This document shows, one piece after another, positions 17,464-26,191 of a stretch of 64,000 bases of DNA (the stretch's first letter is position 1; each line of letters begins with the position of its first letter). Location: assembly GCA_017744365.1 (NCBI GenBank), contig JAGIBL010000007.1:1-64000 (forward strand). The letters run 5' to 3'. Origin of the DNA: Nocardioidaceae bacterium. GTDB taxonomy: Bacteria; Actinomycetota; Actinomycetes; Propionibacteriales; Nocardioidaceae. A program made the translations under genes and the position numbers. A model generated the notes under the pieces. It did not search any database. It had not been told where the DNA came from and was given only the letters and a program-made list of their open reading frames with translations.

Positions 17464-17557
17464 GCCGAGGCGTCTCATCTGAAAGTGCAGATGCCGCTGA
17501 GGCGTCTCAGATGAAAAACCTCGCTGGCGCTCGGCCTTTCATCTGAGACGCCTCAGC
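17464..17557. repeat. Convergent-junction element A: three copies of a 21-nt word (two direct, one inverted)
   Basis: Plus copies lie at 17464-17484 and 17496-17516 and an inverted copy at 17537-17557. The second and third form a perfect inverted repeat of about 20 bp with a 20-base loop (17517-17536). The word reads roughly GCtGAGGCGTCTCAgATGAAA. The element fills the whole gap between deoA and the MaoC gene and may act as a bidirectional terminator, but T-runs sit inside the arms rather than after the stem. Confidence 0.7.
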
Positions 17558-17559
17558 TA

Positions 17560-18012
17560 CTAGACCAGCAGCAGCACGACTGTCTCGGCGACGCAGGCGG
17601 GCTTGTCGGCGCCCTCGATCTCGATCACGTGGCCGACGGTGAGCTGCTTGCCGGCCGGGAGGTCGACGACCTCCTTGATGGTCACCGTGTCGCGCAGGCG
17701 GGAGCCGACCGGGACGGGGGCGGGGAAGCGGACCTTGTTGAGGCCGTAGTTCAGCTTCGCGCCCGGGGTCTCCAGGTGGAAGACCATCGAGCCCAGCCAC
17801 GGGATCAGCGCCAGGGTCAGGTAGCCGTGCGCGATGGTGCCGCCGAACGGGCCGGCCGCGGCGCGCTCCAGGTCCACGTGGATCCACTGGTGGTCGCCGG
17901 TGGCGTCGGCGAACTCGTTGACGCGCTTCTGGTCGATCTTGACCCACTCCGAGGTGCCGATCACCTCGCCGGCCGCGGCCTCGATCTCCTCGAAGGTGGT
18001 GAACACGCGCAT
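17560..18012 (-). CDS. MaoC-family hot-dog dehydratase
   Basis: The 150-aa single hot-dog domain has the hydratase-2 signature: Asp40 and His45 in [11 protein letters not shown], then [16 protein letters not shown]. These enzymes hydrate 2-enoyl-CoA (R-specific); substrate not determined. ATG 18012 has an aggag ribosome site 7 bases upstream. It lies divergent to add with only 36 bases between the start codons and convergent to deoA. No functional tie to nucleosides is evident. Confidence 0.88.
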   Translation of the reverse strand: MRVFTTFEEIEAAAGEVIGTSEWVKIDQKRVNEFADATGDHQWIHVDLERAAAGPFGGTIAHGYLTLALIPWLGSMVFHLETPGAKLNYGLNKVRFPAPVPVGSRLRDTVTIKEVVDLPAGKQLTVGHVIEIEGADKPACVAETVVLLLV

Positions 18013-18048
18013 CGACGAACTCCTGGTCTGCTCTGCTTGGATGGCTGC

Positions 18049-19122
18049 ATGGCTGAACTTACCCGTGAGCTGATCCGCCGGGCGCCCAAGGTCTTGCTCC
18101 ACGACCACCTCGACGGCGGGCTGCGACCCGCGACCATCGTCGAGCTCGCGGCGGCCTGCGGGCACGAGCTTCCCGCGACCGGCGCCGAGGACCTGGGTCG
18201 CTGGTTCACCGAAGCCGCCGACTCGGGCTCGCTGGTGCGCTACCTGGAGACCTTCGACCACACCGTCGCGGTGATGCAGACCGCCGACGCGCTGGCCCGG
18301 GTCGCTCGCGAGTGCGTCGAGGACCTGGCCGCGGACGGCGTCGTCTACGCCGAGGTCCGCTACGCCCCCGAGCAGCACCTGGAGGGGGGCCTGTCGCTGG
18401 AGGAGGTCGTCGAGGCGGTGCAGCGCGGCTTCGACGAGGGTCAGGAGGCCACCGGGATCGTGGTCCGCCAGCTGCTCACCGCGATGCGCCACCAGGCCAA
18501 CTCCCGTGAGATCGCCGAGCTGGCCGTCCGCTACCGCAACCAGGGCGTCGTGGGCTTCGACATCGCCGGCGCCGAGGCCGGCTACCCGCCCACCCGGCAC
18601 CTCGACGCCTTCGAGTACCTGCAGCGGGAGAACGCGCACTTCACCATCCACGCCGGCGAGGCGTTCGGGCTGCCCTCGATCTGGGAGGCGATCCAGTGGT
18701 GCGGCGCCGACCGGCTCGGGCACGGTGTCCGGATCATCGACGACATCACCGTGGGAGCTGACGGCAAGCCCAAGCTCGGCCTGCTCGCGGCGTACGTGCG
18801 CGACAAGCGGATCCCGCTGGAGCTCTGCCCGCACTCCAACGTGCAGACCGGCGCCGCCGAGTCGATCGCCGAGCACCCGATCGGGCTGCTCACCCAGCTG
18901 CGCTTCCGAGTCACCGTCAACACCGACAACCGGCTGATGAGCGGCACCTCGATGACCCATGAGATGGCCGCCCTGGTGGAGGCGTTCGGCTACGGCCTCG
19001 ACGACCTGCAGTGGTTCACCGTGAACGCGATGAAGTCGGCGTTCCTCGGCTTCGACGAGCGGCTGACCCTCATCAACGAGGTCATCAAGCCGGGGTACGC
19101 GGCTCTGCGCTCAGAGAGCTGA
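18049..19122 (+). CDS. add: Adenosine deaminase
   Basis: The 357-aa TIM-barrel zinc hydrolase converts (deoxy)adenosine to (deoxy)inosine. Metal and catalytic residues are visible: HDHLDGG (HxH pair), [25 protein letters not shown] and the final [10 protein letters not shown] Asp. ATG 18049 begins [11 protein letters not shown], and a weak TTGGAT box ends 6 nt before it. Its product inosine feeds the purine nucleoside phosphorylase at 29 kb. The 3' end overlaps the convergent kinase gene by 38 bases. Confidence 0.95.
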   Translation: MAELTRELIRRAPKVLLHDHLDGGLRPATIVELAAACGHELPATGAEDLGRWFTEAADSGSLVRYLETFDHTVAVMQTADALARVARECVEDLAADGVVYAEVRYAPEQHLEGGLSLEEVVEAVQRGFDEGQEATGIVVRQLLTAMRHQANSREIAELAVRYRNQGVVGFDIAGAEAGYPPTRHLDAFEYLQRENAHFTIHAGEAFGLPSIWEAIQWCGADRLGHGVRIIDDITVGADGKPKLGLLAAYVRDKRIPLELCPHSNVQTGAAESIAEHPIGLLTQLRFRVTVNTDNRLMSGTSMTHEMAALVEAFGYGLDDLQWFTVNAMKSAFLGFDERLTLINEVIKPGYAALRSES

Positions 19123-19714
19123 GCTCGGCGTACGCGGCCTCGGGGCTGATCACTCGGCAGCCCAGCGCGACGGCGTGCGCGACCACGGCGCGCTGGGCAC
19201 GGGCCAGGTGCAGGCCGCGGCGGACCAGGACCAGCGGCGGCTTCCGGTGCTCGCGCAGGTCGCGGGTGAGCCGGCGGAAGAACGTCACCGCCGGGTGCTG
19301 GGTGACGCAGAGCGCGTCGGCGAGCAGGCCGCGCCGCCGGCACTCGGCGACGATCTCCTGGGCGAAGATCCCCTCGGCGACGAAGTGCGCGGAGCCGCCC
19401 AGGGCCAGCACCTGGTGTCCCGTACGACGGCTCTGCGCGATGTCGTACGTCGGCACCTCGACCCTCCCGGTCCGGCACAGCGTCTCGATCGCCGCGAGCG
19501 CGTCCTCGTGGTTCCAGGACGCCGGGTCGTCCCAGTCCACGATCGGCGCGCCGCCGGCCAGGTCGATGCAGGGCAGCGTCGGGTCGTCGCCGTCCTTGTA
19601 GAAGTCGTCGAGCATGAGGATCGGCAGCCCGAGCCGGCGGGAGAGCCGGGACTTGCCCGAGCCGGACGGCCCGGCGATCACGATCACCTTGGCCGCGGAC
19701 CGCTCAGATGCCAA
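19085..19714 (-). CDS. Uridine kinase-like P-loop kinase
   Basis: The 209-aa P-loop NTPase has Walker A GPSGSGKS near residue 15, a substrate Asp in [14 protein letters not shown], and [11 protein letters not shown] and EGIFAQEI of the uridine kinase group. It probably phosphorylates uridine/cytidine for salvage. The annotated TTG start at 19714 overlaps the upstream dehydrogenase stop by 11 bases. It is the only start before the P-loop with room for the first strand, although a GTG inside KVIVIAG cannot be excluded. Confidence 0.8.
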   Translation of the reverse strand: MASERSAAKVIVIAGPSGSGKSRLSRRLGLPILMLDDFYKDGDDPTLPCIDLAGGAPIVDWDDPASWNHEDALAAIETLCRTGRVEVPTYDIAQSRRTGHQVLALGGSAHFVAEGIFAQEIVAECRRRGLLADALCVTQHPAVTFFRRLTRDLREHRKPPLVLVRRGLHLARAQRAVVAHAVALGCRVISPEAAYAELSSLSAEPRTPA

Positions 19715-20561
19715 GAGGGTGCCAGACCGTCTTCGTCTCCAGGAACCGGGTCATCCGGTCCAGCGGGGGCGGGTCGAGCAGCTCCTCGACCCCCGGGCGC
19801 CGGACCCGCTTGAGGTTGTCGGCGGCGGCGATCTCGAGGTCGGTGGCCAGGGCCGGGTCGGTGACGCCGGTGAGGTCGAGGCCGTTGACGTCGAGGTGCG
19901 AGGCCAGCCACGGCGCGATCTCGGCGACCGAGCCGGTGAGCACGTTGACCACGCCACCGGGCAGGTCCGAGGTGGCCATCACCTCGCCGAGGGTGATCGC
20001 GGTCAGCGGGTGCGGCTCGCTGGCGATGACCACGCAGGTGTTGCCGGTGACGATGACCGGGGCGACCACGCTGACCAGCCCGAGCAGCGGGCCCTTCGGC
20101 GCGACGACGGCGACCACGCCGGTCGGCTCGGGGGCGGAGTGGTTGAAGTACGGGCCGGCGACCGGGTTGGCGTTCCCGGTGACCTGGGCGATCTTGTCGG
20201 CCCAGCCGGCGTACCAGACCAGCCGGTCGACCGCGGCGTCGACGTACGTGCGCGCCCTGGCGGCGGTGACCCCCTCGGAGGCGCGCAGCTCGGCCTCGAA
20301 CTGGTCGCGCCTGCCCTCGAGCACCTCGGCGATCCGGTAGAGCACCTGGCCGCGGTTGTAGGCGGTCTTGCCCGACCAGCCCGCGAAGGCGGCGCGGGCT
20401 GCCTTGACCGCGTCGCGGGCGTCCTTGCGCGAGGCCTGGGCGGCGTTGGCCATGAACCTGCCCTTGGCGTCGTTGACGACGTACGAGCGGCCCGACTCCG
20501 AGCGGGGAAACTCGCCGCCGATGTAGAGCTTGTAGGTCTTCTTCACGTCCAGCCGCGTCAT
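19704..20561 (-). CDS. Short aldehyde dehydrogenase paralogue lacking the catalytic cysteine half
   Basis: At 285 aa it is only about 60 percent of normal aldehyde dehydrogenase length. The N-terminal NAD-binding region is recognisable: YIGGEF, YAGWADK, VVAPKGPLLGLVSVVAPVIV and DLPGGVVNVLTG. The fold diverges at DVNGLDLTGV, where the full enzyme has DKVAFTGSTEVG. The segments with the general-base Glu (LELGGK) and the Cys (GHVCCAGSR) are missing, and it ends in a different helical tail. It starts in an ATGA overlap with the full-length gene upstream. I infer a non-catalytic partner or regulatory subunit rather than random decay. Confidence 0.85.
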   Translation of the reverse strand: MTRLDVKKTYKLYIGGEFPRSESGRSYVVNDAKGRFMANAAQASRKDARDAVKAARAAFAGWSGKTAYNRGQVLYRIAEVLEGRRDQFEAELRASEGVTAARARTYVDAAVDRLVWYAGWADKIAQVTGNANPVAGPYFNHSAPEPTGVVAVVAPKGPLLGLVSVVAPVIVTGNTCVVIASEPHPLTAITLGEVMATSDLPGGVVNVLTGSVAEIAPWLASHLDVNGLDLTGVTDPALATDLEIAAADNLKRVRRPGVEELLDPPPLDRMTRFLETKTVWHPLGI

Positions 20562-21985
20562 CGCACGTAGCCTTCCAGTCCGTGGCGGCCGCCCTCGCGA
20601 CCGTAGCCCGACTCCTTGTAGCCGCCGAACGGGCTGGCCGGGTCGAAGCGGTTGAAGGTGTTGGACCAGACCACGCCGGCGCGCAGCTGGGAGGCCATCC
20701 ACAGGATCCGCGAGCCCTTGTCGGTCCAGACGCCGGCCGACAGCCCGAACGGGGTGTTGTTGGCCTTCTCCACCGCCTCCTTGGGCGTGCGGAAGGTCAG
20801 CACCGAGAGCACCGGCCCGAACACCTCCTCGCGGGCGATCCGGTGGGCCTGGCTGACGCCGGTGAAGATGGTCGGGGCGAACCAGAAGCCGTTGCTCGGC
20901 AGCTCGCACGGCGGCGACCAGCGCTCGGCGCCCTCGGACTCGGCGATCTCCGACAGCGCACGGATCTTGGCCAGCTGCTCGCCGGAGTTGATCGCGCCGA
21001 TGTCGGTGTTCTTGTCCAGCGGGTCGCCCACGCGCAGGGTCTTCATCCGCCGCTTGAGCCGGTCGAGGACCTCCTCGGCCACCGACTCCTGGACCAGCAG
21101 CCGCGAGCCGGCGCAGCAGACGTGGCCCTGGTTGAAGAAGATGCCGTTGACGATGCCCTCGACGGCCTGGTCGACCGGGGCGTCGTCGAAGACGATGTTC
21201 GCGGCCTTGCCGCCGAGCTCGAGGGTGACCTTCTTCTCGGTGCCGGCGACGGCCTTCGCGATCGCCCGGCCGACCTCGGTGGAGCCGGTGAACGCGACCT
21301 TGTCCACGTCCGGGTGGCTGACCAGCGCCCGGCCGGTCTCACCCGCGCCGGTGACGATGTTGACCACGCCCGGGGGCAGGTCGGCCTGCTGGCAGACCTC
21401 GGCGAACAGCAGCGCGGTCAGCGGGGTGGTCTCGGCCGGCTTGAGCACGACGGTGTTGCCGCAAGCCAGCGCCGGGGCGATCTTCCAGGCCAGCATCAGC
21501 AGCGGGAAGTTCCAGGGGATCACCTGGCCGGCGACGCCCAGCGGCTGCGGGTCGGATCCCAGGCCCGCGTAGGAGAGCTTGTCGGCCCAGCCGGCGTAGT
21601 AGAAGAAGTGCGCGGCGACCAGCGGCACGTCGACGTCGCGGGACTCCTTGATCGGCTTGCCGTTGTCGATCGACTCCAGCACCGCGAACTCGCGCGAGCG
21701 CTCCTGGATGATCCGCGCGATCCGGAACAGGTACTTGCCGCGCTCGGCGCCCGACATCTTCGACCAGACCCGGGCATACGCGCGGCGGGCGGCCTTGACC
21801 GCGGCGTCGACGTCGGCCTCGTCGGCCTCGGCGATCTCGGCGAGCACCTCCTCGGTGCTCGGGCTGATCGTCTTGAACGACTTGCCGTGCCCGTCGACGA
21901 ACTCGCCGTTGACGAACAGCCCGTACGACGGCTTGATGTCGACGATCGCGCGCGACTCCGGCGCGGGTGCGTACTCGAACTTCAT
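20558..21985 (-). CDS. Aldehyde dehydrogenase, full length
   Basis: This 475-aa NAD(P)-dependent enzyme has all catalytic elements: PWNFPLLMLAWK with the active-site Asn, FTGSTEVGRAI, the general base in LELGGKAANIVF, and the nucleophile in FFNQGHVCCAGSRLL. It lies between deoC (upstream, 5 bases apart) and the short paralogue (overlapping). The natural substrate is therefore probably the acetaldehyde released by DeoC, giving acetate or acetyl units. Confidence 0.93.
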   Translation of the reverse strand: MKFEYAPAPESRAIVDIKPSYGLFVNGEFVDGHGKSFKTISPSTEEVLAEIAEADEADVDAAVKAARRAYARVWSKMSGAERGKYLFRIARIIQERSREFAVLESIDNGKPIKESRDVDVPLVAAHFFYYAGWADKLSYAGLGSDPQPLGVAGQVIPWNFPLLMLAWKIAPALACGNTVVLKPAETTPLTALLFAEVCQQADLPPGVVNIVTGAGETGRALVSHPDVDKVAFTGSTEVGRAIAKAVAGTEKKVTLELGGKAANIVFDDAPVDQAVEGIVNGIFFNQGHVCCAGSRLLVQESVAEEVLDRLKRRMKTLRVGDPLDKNTDIGAINSGEQLAKIRALSEIAESEGAERWSPPCELPSNGFWFAPTIFTGVSQAHRIAREEVFGPVLSVLTFRTPKEAVEKANNTPFGLSAGVWTDKGSRILWMASQLRAGVVWSNTFNRFDPASPFGGYKESGYGREGGRHGLEGYVR

Positions 21986-21990
21986 GGCTA

Positions 21991-22947
21991 TCAGTCCAAC
22001 GTGACGTAGTCGGGGCCCCAGTAGTGGCCGGTCTTCATCTTGTTCCTCTGCATCAGGAGGTCGTTGAGCAGCGTCGAGGCGCCGAACCGGAACCAGTCCG
22101 GGTCCAGCCAGTCCTCCCCGGCGACCTCGTTGACCATCACCAGGTACTTGATCGCGTCCTTGCTGGTCCGGATCCCGCCGGCCGGCTTGACGCCGATCAT
22201 CTGGCCGGTGGCCTCGCGGAAGTCGCGGACCGCCTCCAGCATCACCAGGGTCACCGGCAGCGTCGCCGCCGGCTGCACCTTGCCGGTGGAGGTCTTGATG
22301 AAGTGCGCCCCGGCCAGCATCGCCAGCCAGCTGGCCCGCCGGACGTTGTCGTAGGTCTGCAGCTCGCCGGTCTCGAAGATCACCTTGAGGTGTGCACTGC
22401 CGCAGGCCTCGCGAACGGCGACGATCTCCTCGAAGACCTCCAGGTAGCGGCCGGAGAGGAAGGCACCGCGGTCGATCACCATGTCGATCTCGTCGGCCCC
22501 GGCCTCGACCGCGTCACGGGTGTCGGCGAGCTTGACGTCCATCGCGGCGCGGCCGCTCGGGAACGCGGTCGCCACCGCGGCGACCTTCACCCCGCTGCTG
22601 CCCAGGGCCTGCTTCGCGATGCCGACCATGTCCGGGTAGACGCACACCGCCGCCGTCGCGGGGCAGGTCGGGTCGGTCGGGTCCGGGCGCTGTGCCTTCG
22701 CCGCGAGCGTGCGCACCTTGCCGGGGGTGTCGTTGCCCTCCAGCGTGGTCAGGTCGACCATCCGGATCGCCAGGTCGATCGCCTGCTGCTTCGCGGTCGT
22801 CTTGATCGAGCGGGTCCCCAGGGTGGCGACGCGCTGCTCCGCGCCGACCTGGTCGACGCCGGGGAGTCCGTGCAGGAACCGGCGCAGCGCACTGTCGGAG
22901 GACGTCGCCTCCGCGAGCGAGCTCGCCGTTGAGCTCAGGGTGGTCAC
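21991..22947 (-). CDS. deoC: Deoxyribose-phosphate aldolase
   Basis: The 318-aa class I aldolase splits deoxyribose-5-phosphate into acetaldehyde and glyceraldehyde-3-phosphate. The Schiff-base lysine is in FIKTSTGKV and the second lysine in GVKPAGGIRT; DEIDMVIDRGAFLSG is also typical. It has about 60 N-terminal residues more than short bacterial DeoC, as in other long actinobacterial versions. GTG 22947 sits 6 nt after a TAGACT box (leaderless). First gene of the minus-strand deoC-ALDH-short ALDH-kinase run. Confidence 0.95.
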   Translation of the reverse strand: MTTLSSTASSLAEATSSDSALRRFLHGLPGVDQVGAEQRVATLGTRSIKTTAKQQAIDLAIRMVDLTTLEGNDTPGKVRTLAAKAQRPDPTDPTCPATAAVCVYPDMVGIAKQALGSSGVKVAAVATAFPSGRAAMDVKLADTRDAVEAGADEIDMVIDRGAFLSGRYLEVFEEIVAVREACGSAHLKVIFETGELQTYDNVRRASWLAMLAGAHFIKTSTGKVQPAATLPVTLVMLEAVRDFREATGQMIGVKPAGGIRTSKDAIKYLVMVNEVAGEDWLDPDWFRFGASTLLNDLLMQRNKMKTGHYWGPDYVTLD

Positions 22948-22953
22948 CCACGC

Positions 22954-22959
22954 AGTCTA
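22954..22959 (-). promoter_or_regulatory. -10 box TAGACT of deoC, leaderless
   Basis: On the minus strand TAGACT ends 6 nt before GTG 22947. Confidence 0.6.
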
Positions 22960-22995
22960 GGAGCGTCGTCGTACGGACCGCGAATGTCGACCGCC

Positions 22996-23001
22996 TAGGC
23001 T
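22996..23001 (+). promoter_or_regulatory. -10 box TAGGCT of the PH-domain gene, leaderless
   Basis: TAGGCT ends 6 nt before ATG 23008. It is divergent from the deoC promoter. Confidence 0.6.
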
Positions 23002-23007
23002 GGGGAA

Positions 23008-23631
23008 ATGACCGAGCACATCCCGGAGCAGCGCTACGGACCCACCTCGGGCGTGATCTCCGGGATCGTCGGCCTGGTGGTCTGCGCCGTCGTGGTCGGC
23101 CTCGCGATCGCCGACGGCCTGACCTCGACCTCGGTGCGGTTCATCCTCGGCGCGGGGGCGAGCGCGGTGCTGATCTGGGCCTACCTGCTGCGCCCGCGGA
23201 TCATCCTCGAGCAGGGTGGCCGGACGCTGCTGCTGCGCAACCCGTTCGTGGACCGACGGGTGCCGCTGGCGGCGGTGAAGGTGGTCGGGGTGCGCACCGT
23301 GACCACGGTCAGGACCGACGAGGCGGCGTACGACTGCGTGGCGGTCGGCCACTCGGTGCGCAAGGTCGTCCGGGGCTCCGGACCCGGCGGCGGGCTCGGC
23401 GGCCGCTGGTTCGGCGGCGCGGGCACGGTGGGCGGCCCACCGCCGGCGCACCGCCCGCGGCTCAACGAGATGAGCACCCAGGACGCCATGACGGAGCAGG
23501 TCCTGTACGCCGCCGACCAGGCCCGGCTGCACGGCCACGCCACCGAGCCCGTCGAGCGCCGGCTGGCGCTGCCCGAGCTCGTCCTCCTGGTCGTGTTCCT
23601 GGTCGCGCTGGTGGTCGCGTTCCTGATCTAG
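23008..23631 (+). CDS. Membrane-anchored bacterial PH-domain-like protein
   Basis: The 207-aa protein has two N-terminal membrane segments (about residues 15-35 and 43-60), a small beta-rich domain of the bacterial PH type (PRIILEQGGRTLLLRNPF to DCVAVGHSVRKVV), a Gly/Pro-rich linker, a helical stretch and a C-terminal membrane anchor (LVLLVVFLVALVVAFLI). Role unknown; members are often envelope-stress or lipid-associated. Its stop overlaps the convergent mutase gene by 4 bases. Confidence 0.75.
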   Translation: MTEHIPEQRYGPTSGVISGIVGLVVCAVVVGLAIADGLTSTSVRFILGAGASAVLIWAYLLRPRIILEQGGRTLLLRNPFVDRRVPLAAVKVVGVRTVTTVRTDEAAYDCVAVGHSVRKVVRGSGPGGGLGGRWFGGAGTVGGPPPAHRPRLNEMSTQDAMTEQVLYAADQARLHGHATEPVERRLALPELVLLVVFLVALVVAFLI

Positions 23632-25283
23632 AGGCCCGCGGCCTTCTTGACGTCCGCGCGGATCGCGTCGAGGCGCCCGGTCGCGGCGATCCGGGCCGCG
23701 TCCACGGCACCCCAGTCGCCGTCTTCCGGGGCGCCGTCGGCCTCGACCGGGACGACCACCTCCAGGTAGCACTTCACCTTGGGCTCGGTGCCCGAGGGCC
23801 GCACGATCACCCGGGCGTGGTCCTCGAGCACGAAGCGCAGCCCGTCGGTGGGCGGCAGGTCCGCGGAGCCCGCGGCCAGGTCGTCGAGCCGTACGACGGC
23901 GAGCCCACCCAGCGAGGCGGGCGGCTCCTCGCGCAGCCGCTGCATCGTGGCCGGGATCTCGGCCAGGTCGCTGAACCTGACGCTGAGCTGGTCGGTCGCG
24001 TGGAGCCCGTACTCGCGGGCGATGTCGTCGAGCAGGTCGCGCACGGTCCGTCCCTCGGCCTTGGCGGCGGCAGCCAGCTCGCAGACCAGCAGCAGCGCCG
24101 AGACCCCGTCCTTGTCCTTCACGTGGTCTGGGTCGACGCAGTAGCCGAGCGCCTCCTCGTAGCCGAAGGCGAGCCCGGGGATCCGGCCGATCCACTTGAA
24201 CCCGGTCAGCGTCTCGGCGTGCTCCTGCCCGGCCTTCGCGGCCATCGCGCCGAGCAGGCTGGAGGAGACGATCGACTGCGCGTAGACGCCCTGCTTCCCC
24301 TGGCGCAGCAGGTGCGCGGCGAGCAGGGCGCCGACCTCGTCGCCGCGCAGCATCTGCCAGCCGTGCGGGCCAGGCGCAGCGACCGCGCACCGGTCGGCGT
24401 CCGGGTCGTTGGCGACCACGAGGTCCGCGTCCACCTCGGCCGCGAGCGCCATCGCGAGGTCCATCGCGCCGGGCTCCTCGGGGTTGGGGAAGGCCACCGT
24501 CGGGAAGGTCCCGTCCGGCTCGGCCTGGGCGGGCGGCTCGGCGGGCGCGGTGAACCCGGCCAGCTCGAGCACCCGCTGGACGGTGCTGCCGCCGACGCCG
24601 TGCAGCGGCGTGTAGACCAGCTTCAGGTCCCGCGGCCCGGGGCCGACCAGGCCGGCGACGGTCCGCTCGTAGCGCTCCACGATGTCCTCGCCGAGCACCT
24701 CGGTGCCCTCGCCGCGCGGGATGTCCGTGAGCGCTCCCACCGCCGCGATCCGCTCGGCGATCTCGTGGTCGGCCGGCGGCACGATCTGGCTGCCGTCGCC
24801 GAGGTAGACCTTGTAGCCGTTGTCCTGCGGCGGGTTGTGGCTGGCGGTGACCATCACCCCGGCCACGCAGCCGAGCTCGCGGATGGCGAAGGCGAGCAGC
24901 GGGGTGGGCAGGGGCCGGGGCATCAGCAGCGCGCGCAGGCCGGCGCCGGTCATCACCGCGGCGGTGTCCTGGGCGAACACGTCGGAGTTGTGCCGGGCGT
25001 CGTACCCGATGACGACGGCGTCGCCGGTCCCGGCGCCGTTGTCGAGCAGGTAGCGGGCCAGGCCCGCCGCCGCGCGGAGCACGACGACCCGGTTCATCCG
25101 GTTCGGGCCGGCGCCGAGCGCGCCGCGCAGGCCGGCGGTGCCGAACTCCAGGGTGCCGCGGAACCGGTCGGCCAGCTCCTCGGTGTCGCCGGCCTCGACC
25201 AGCCCGAGCAGCTCGGCGCGGGTCTCGGGGTCGGGGTCCTCGGCGGCCCAGGCGCGGGCACGTTCCAGCAGCTCGTCGGTCAT
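23628..25283 (-). CDS. Phospho-sugar mutase of PGM2/phosphopentomutase type
   Basis: The 551-aa alpha-D-phosphohexomutase has the phosphoserine loop TASHNPPQDNGYK (Ser148), the metal loop DPDADRCAVA and the phosphate-binding C-terminal loop PSGTEPKVKCY. The long form groups with PGM2-like enzymes that act on ribose- and deoxyribose-1-phosphate (family knowledge). Near deoC, deoA and add, that activity would link the phosphorylases to DeoC; no other phosphopentomutase is seen. ATG 25283 follows a TAGTCT box by 6 nt. Confidence 0.9.
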   Translation of the reverse strand: MTDELLERARAWAAEDPDPETRAELLGLVEAGDTEELADRFRGTLEFGTAGLRGALGAGPNRMNRVVVLRAAAGLARYLLDNGAGTGDAVVIGYDARHNSDVFAQDTAAVMTGAGLRALLMPRPLPTPLLAFAIRELGCVAGVMVTASHNPPQDNGYKVYLGDGSQIVPPADHEIAERIAAVGALTDIPRGEGTEVLGEDIVERYERTVAGLVGPGPRDLKLVYTPLHGVGGSTVQRVLELAGFTAPAEPPAQAEPDGTFPTVAFPNPEEPGAMDLAMALAAEVDADLVVANDPDADRCAVAAPGPHGWQMLRGDEVGALLAAHLLRQGKQGVYAQSIVSSSLLGAMAAKAGQEHAETLTGFKWIGRIPGLAFGYEEALGYCVDPDHVKDKDGVSALLLVCELAAAAKAEGRTVRDLLDDIAREYGLHATDQLSVRFSDLAEIPATMQRLREEPPASLGGLAVVRLDDLAAGSADLPPTDGLRFVLEDHARVIVRPSGTEPKVKCYLEVVVPVEADGAPEDGDWGAVDAARIAATGRLDAIRADVKKAAGL

Positions 25284-25288
25284 GGGGC

Positions 25289-25295
25289 GAGACTA
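25289..25295. promoter_or_regulatory. Overlapping divergent -10 boxes (GAGACT plus, TAGTCT minus)
   Basis: The two start codons are only 17 bases apart (25284-25300). Plus GAGACT (25289-25294) ends 6 nt before GTG 25301, and minus TAGTCT (25290-25295) ends 6 nt before ATG 25283, so the two promoters cannot be melted at the same time. Confidence 0.55.
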
Positions 25296-25300
25296 GCCCC

Positions 25301-25771
25301 GTGGCTGCGGTCGACTACGTCTTCGAGCACGCGATGGTGCTGCCGGTTCGGCCGGCCGCCGTGCACGCGGTGCTGGTCGACCTGGAGCACTTCGGCGACT
25401 GGTGGCCGCAGGTGCGTGCGGTGGCCAAGCTCGGTGAGGACGACGCGCTGGTGGTCTGCCGCTCGCTGCTTCCCTACGACCTGGAGCTGCACCTGCACGC
25501 GGAGAGCAGGGCGGCCGACCTGCTCCGCGTCGCGATCGACGGACCGATCCGCGGGTACGCGCAGTGGCGGCTGACGGCTGAGCGCACGGCGTGGGGCGAC
25601 GACGGCGGCACCCGGCTCGAGTTCGAGCAGCGGGTGCACGCCGTCGCGCGGGTCATCCGGCTGACGTCGTACGTCGCGAAGCCGGTGCTCCGCGCGAACC
25701 ACGCGTGGATGATGCGAGGAGCCCAGCGCGGGCTCCTCGAGAGGTTCAGGCCAGCTTCGCCTCGAGGGTGA
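25301..25771 (+). CDS. SRPBCC (START-like) family protein
   Basis: The 156-aa protein has the helix-grip pattern of polyketide-cyclase/dehydrase-like proteins: VDLEHFGDWWPQVRAV near the N-terminus, a run of beta strands, and a long C-terminal helix NHAWMMRGAQRGLLERF. Such proteins bind hydrophobic ligands; neither ligand nor partner is evident. GTG 25301 is leaderless. The 3' end overlaps the convergent OsmC gene by 26 bases. Confidence 0.8.
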   Translation: MAAVDYVFEHAMVLPVRPAAVHAVLVDLEHFGDWWPQVRAVAKLGEDDALVVCRSLLPYDLELHLHAESRAADLLRVAIDGPIRGYAQWRLTAERTAWGDDGGTRLEFEQRVHAVARVIRLTSYVAKPVLRANHAWMMRGAQRGLLERFRPASPRG

Positions 25772-26168
25772 TCTCCACCGCGGCGAGCGCCTGCGAGACC
25801 GGGCAGCCGGCCTTCGCGCCCTCGGCGAGCTCGGAGAACTTCGCCTCGTCCAGGCCCGGCACGGTGCCGACCACGGTCAGCGCCGACTTGGTGATGCCGG
25901 TGCCGGGGACGAAGGTGACGACCGCGGAGACCTCGAGCTTCTCCGCCGGCGTCTCGTTCTTCGCCAGGGCGTTCGAGAACGCCATCGAGAAGCAGGCCGA
26001 GTGCGCGCCGGCGATGAGCTCCTCGGGGCTGGTCTTGCCGTTCGCCTCCTCCGCGCGGGAGGGCCACGAGACCGGGTAGGTGCCGATGCCGGAGGATTCG
26101 AAGGTGGTCTCGCCCGAGCCCTCGAACAGGGTGCCGGTCCAGACGGTGGTTGCCTTGCGATCAGTCAT
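25746..26168 (-). CDS. OsmC-family thiol peroxidase
   Basis: The 140-aa protein has the two redox cysteines in family context: peroxidatic Cys in AHSACFSMAF and resolving Cys in KAGCPVSQAL. It reduces organic hydroperoxides in the cytoplasm. The N-terminus TTVWTGTLFEGSG is the usual first strand. ATG 26168 lies 7 nt after a TAGGCT box on the minus strand, so it has its own leaderless promoter. Confidence 0.92.
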   Translation of the reverse strand: MTDRKATTVWTGTLFEGSGETTFESSGIGTYPVSWPSRAEEANGKTSPEELIAGAHSACFSMAFSNALAKNETPAEKLEVSAVVTFVPGTGITKSALTVVGTVPGLDEAKFSELAEGAKAGCPVSQALAAVEITLEAKLA

Positions 26169-26175
26169 GGGCCTC

Positions 26176-26181
26176 AGCCTA
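26176..26181 (-). promoter_or_regulatory. -10 box TAGGCT of the osmC-like gene, leaderless
   Basis: Minus-strand TAGGCT ends 7 nt before ATG 26168. Confidence 0.55.
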
Positions 26182-26191
26182 GCCATCGGTC

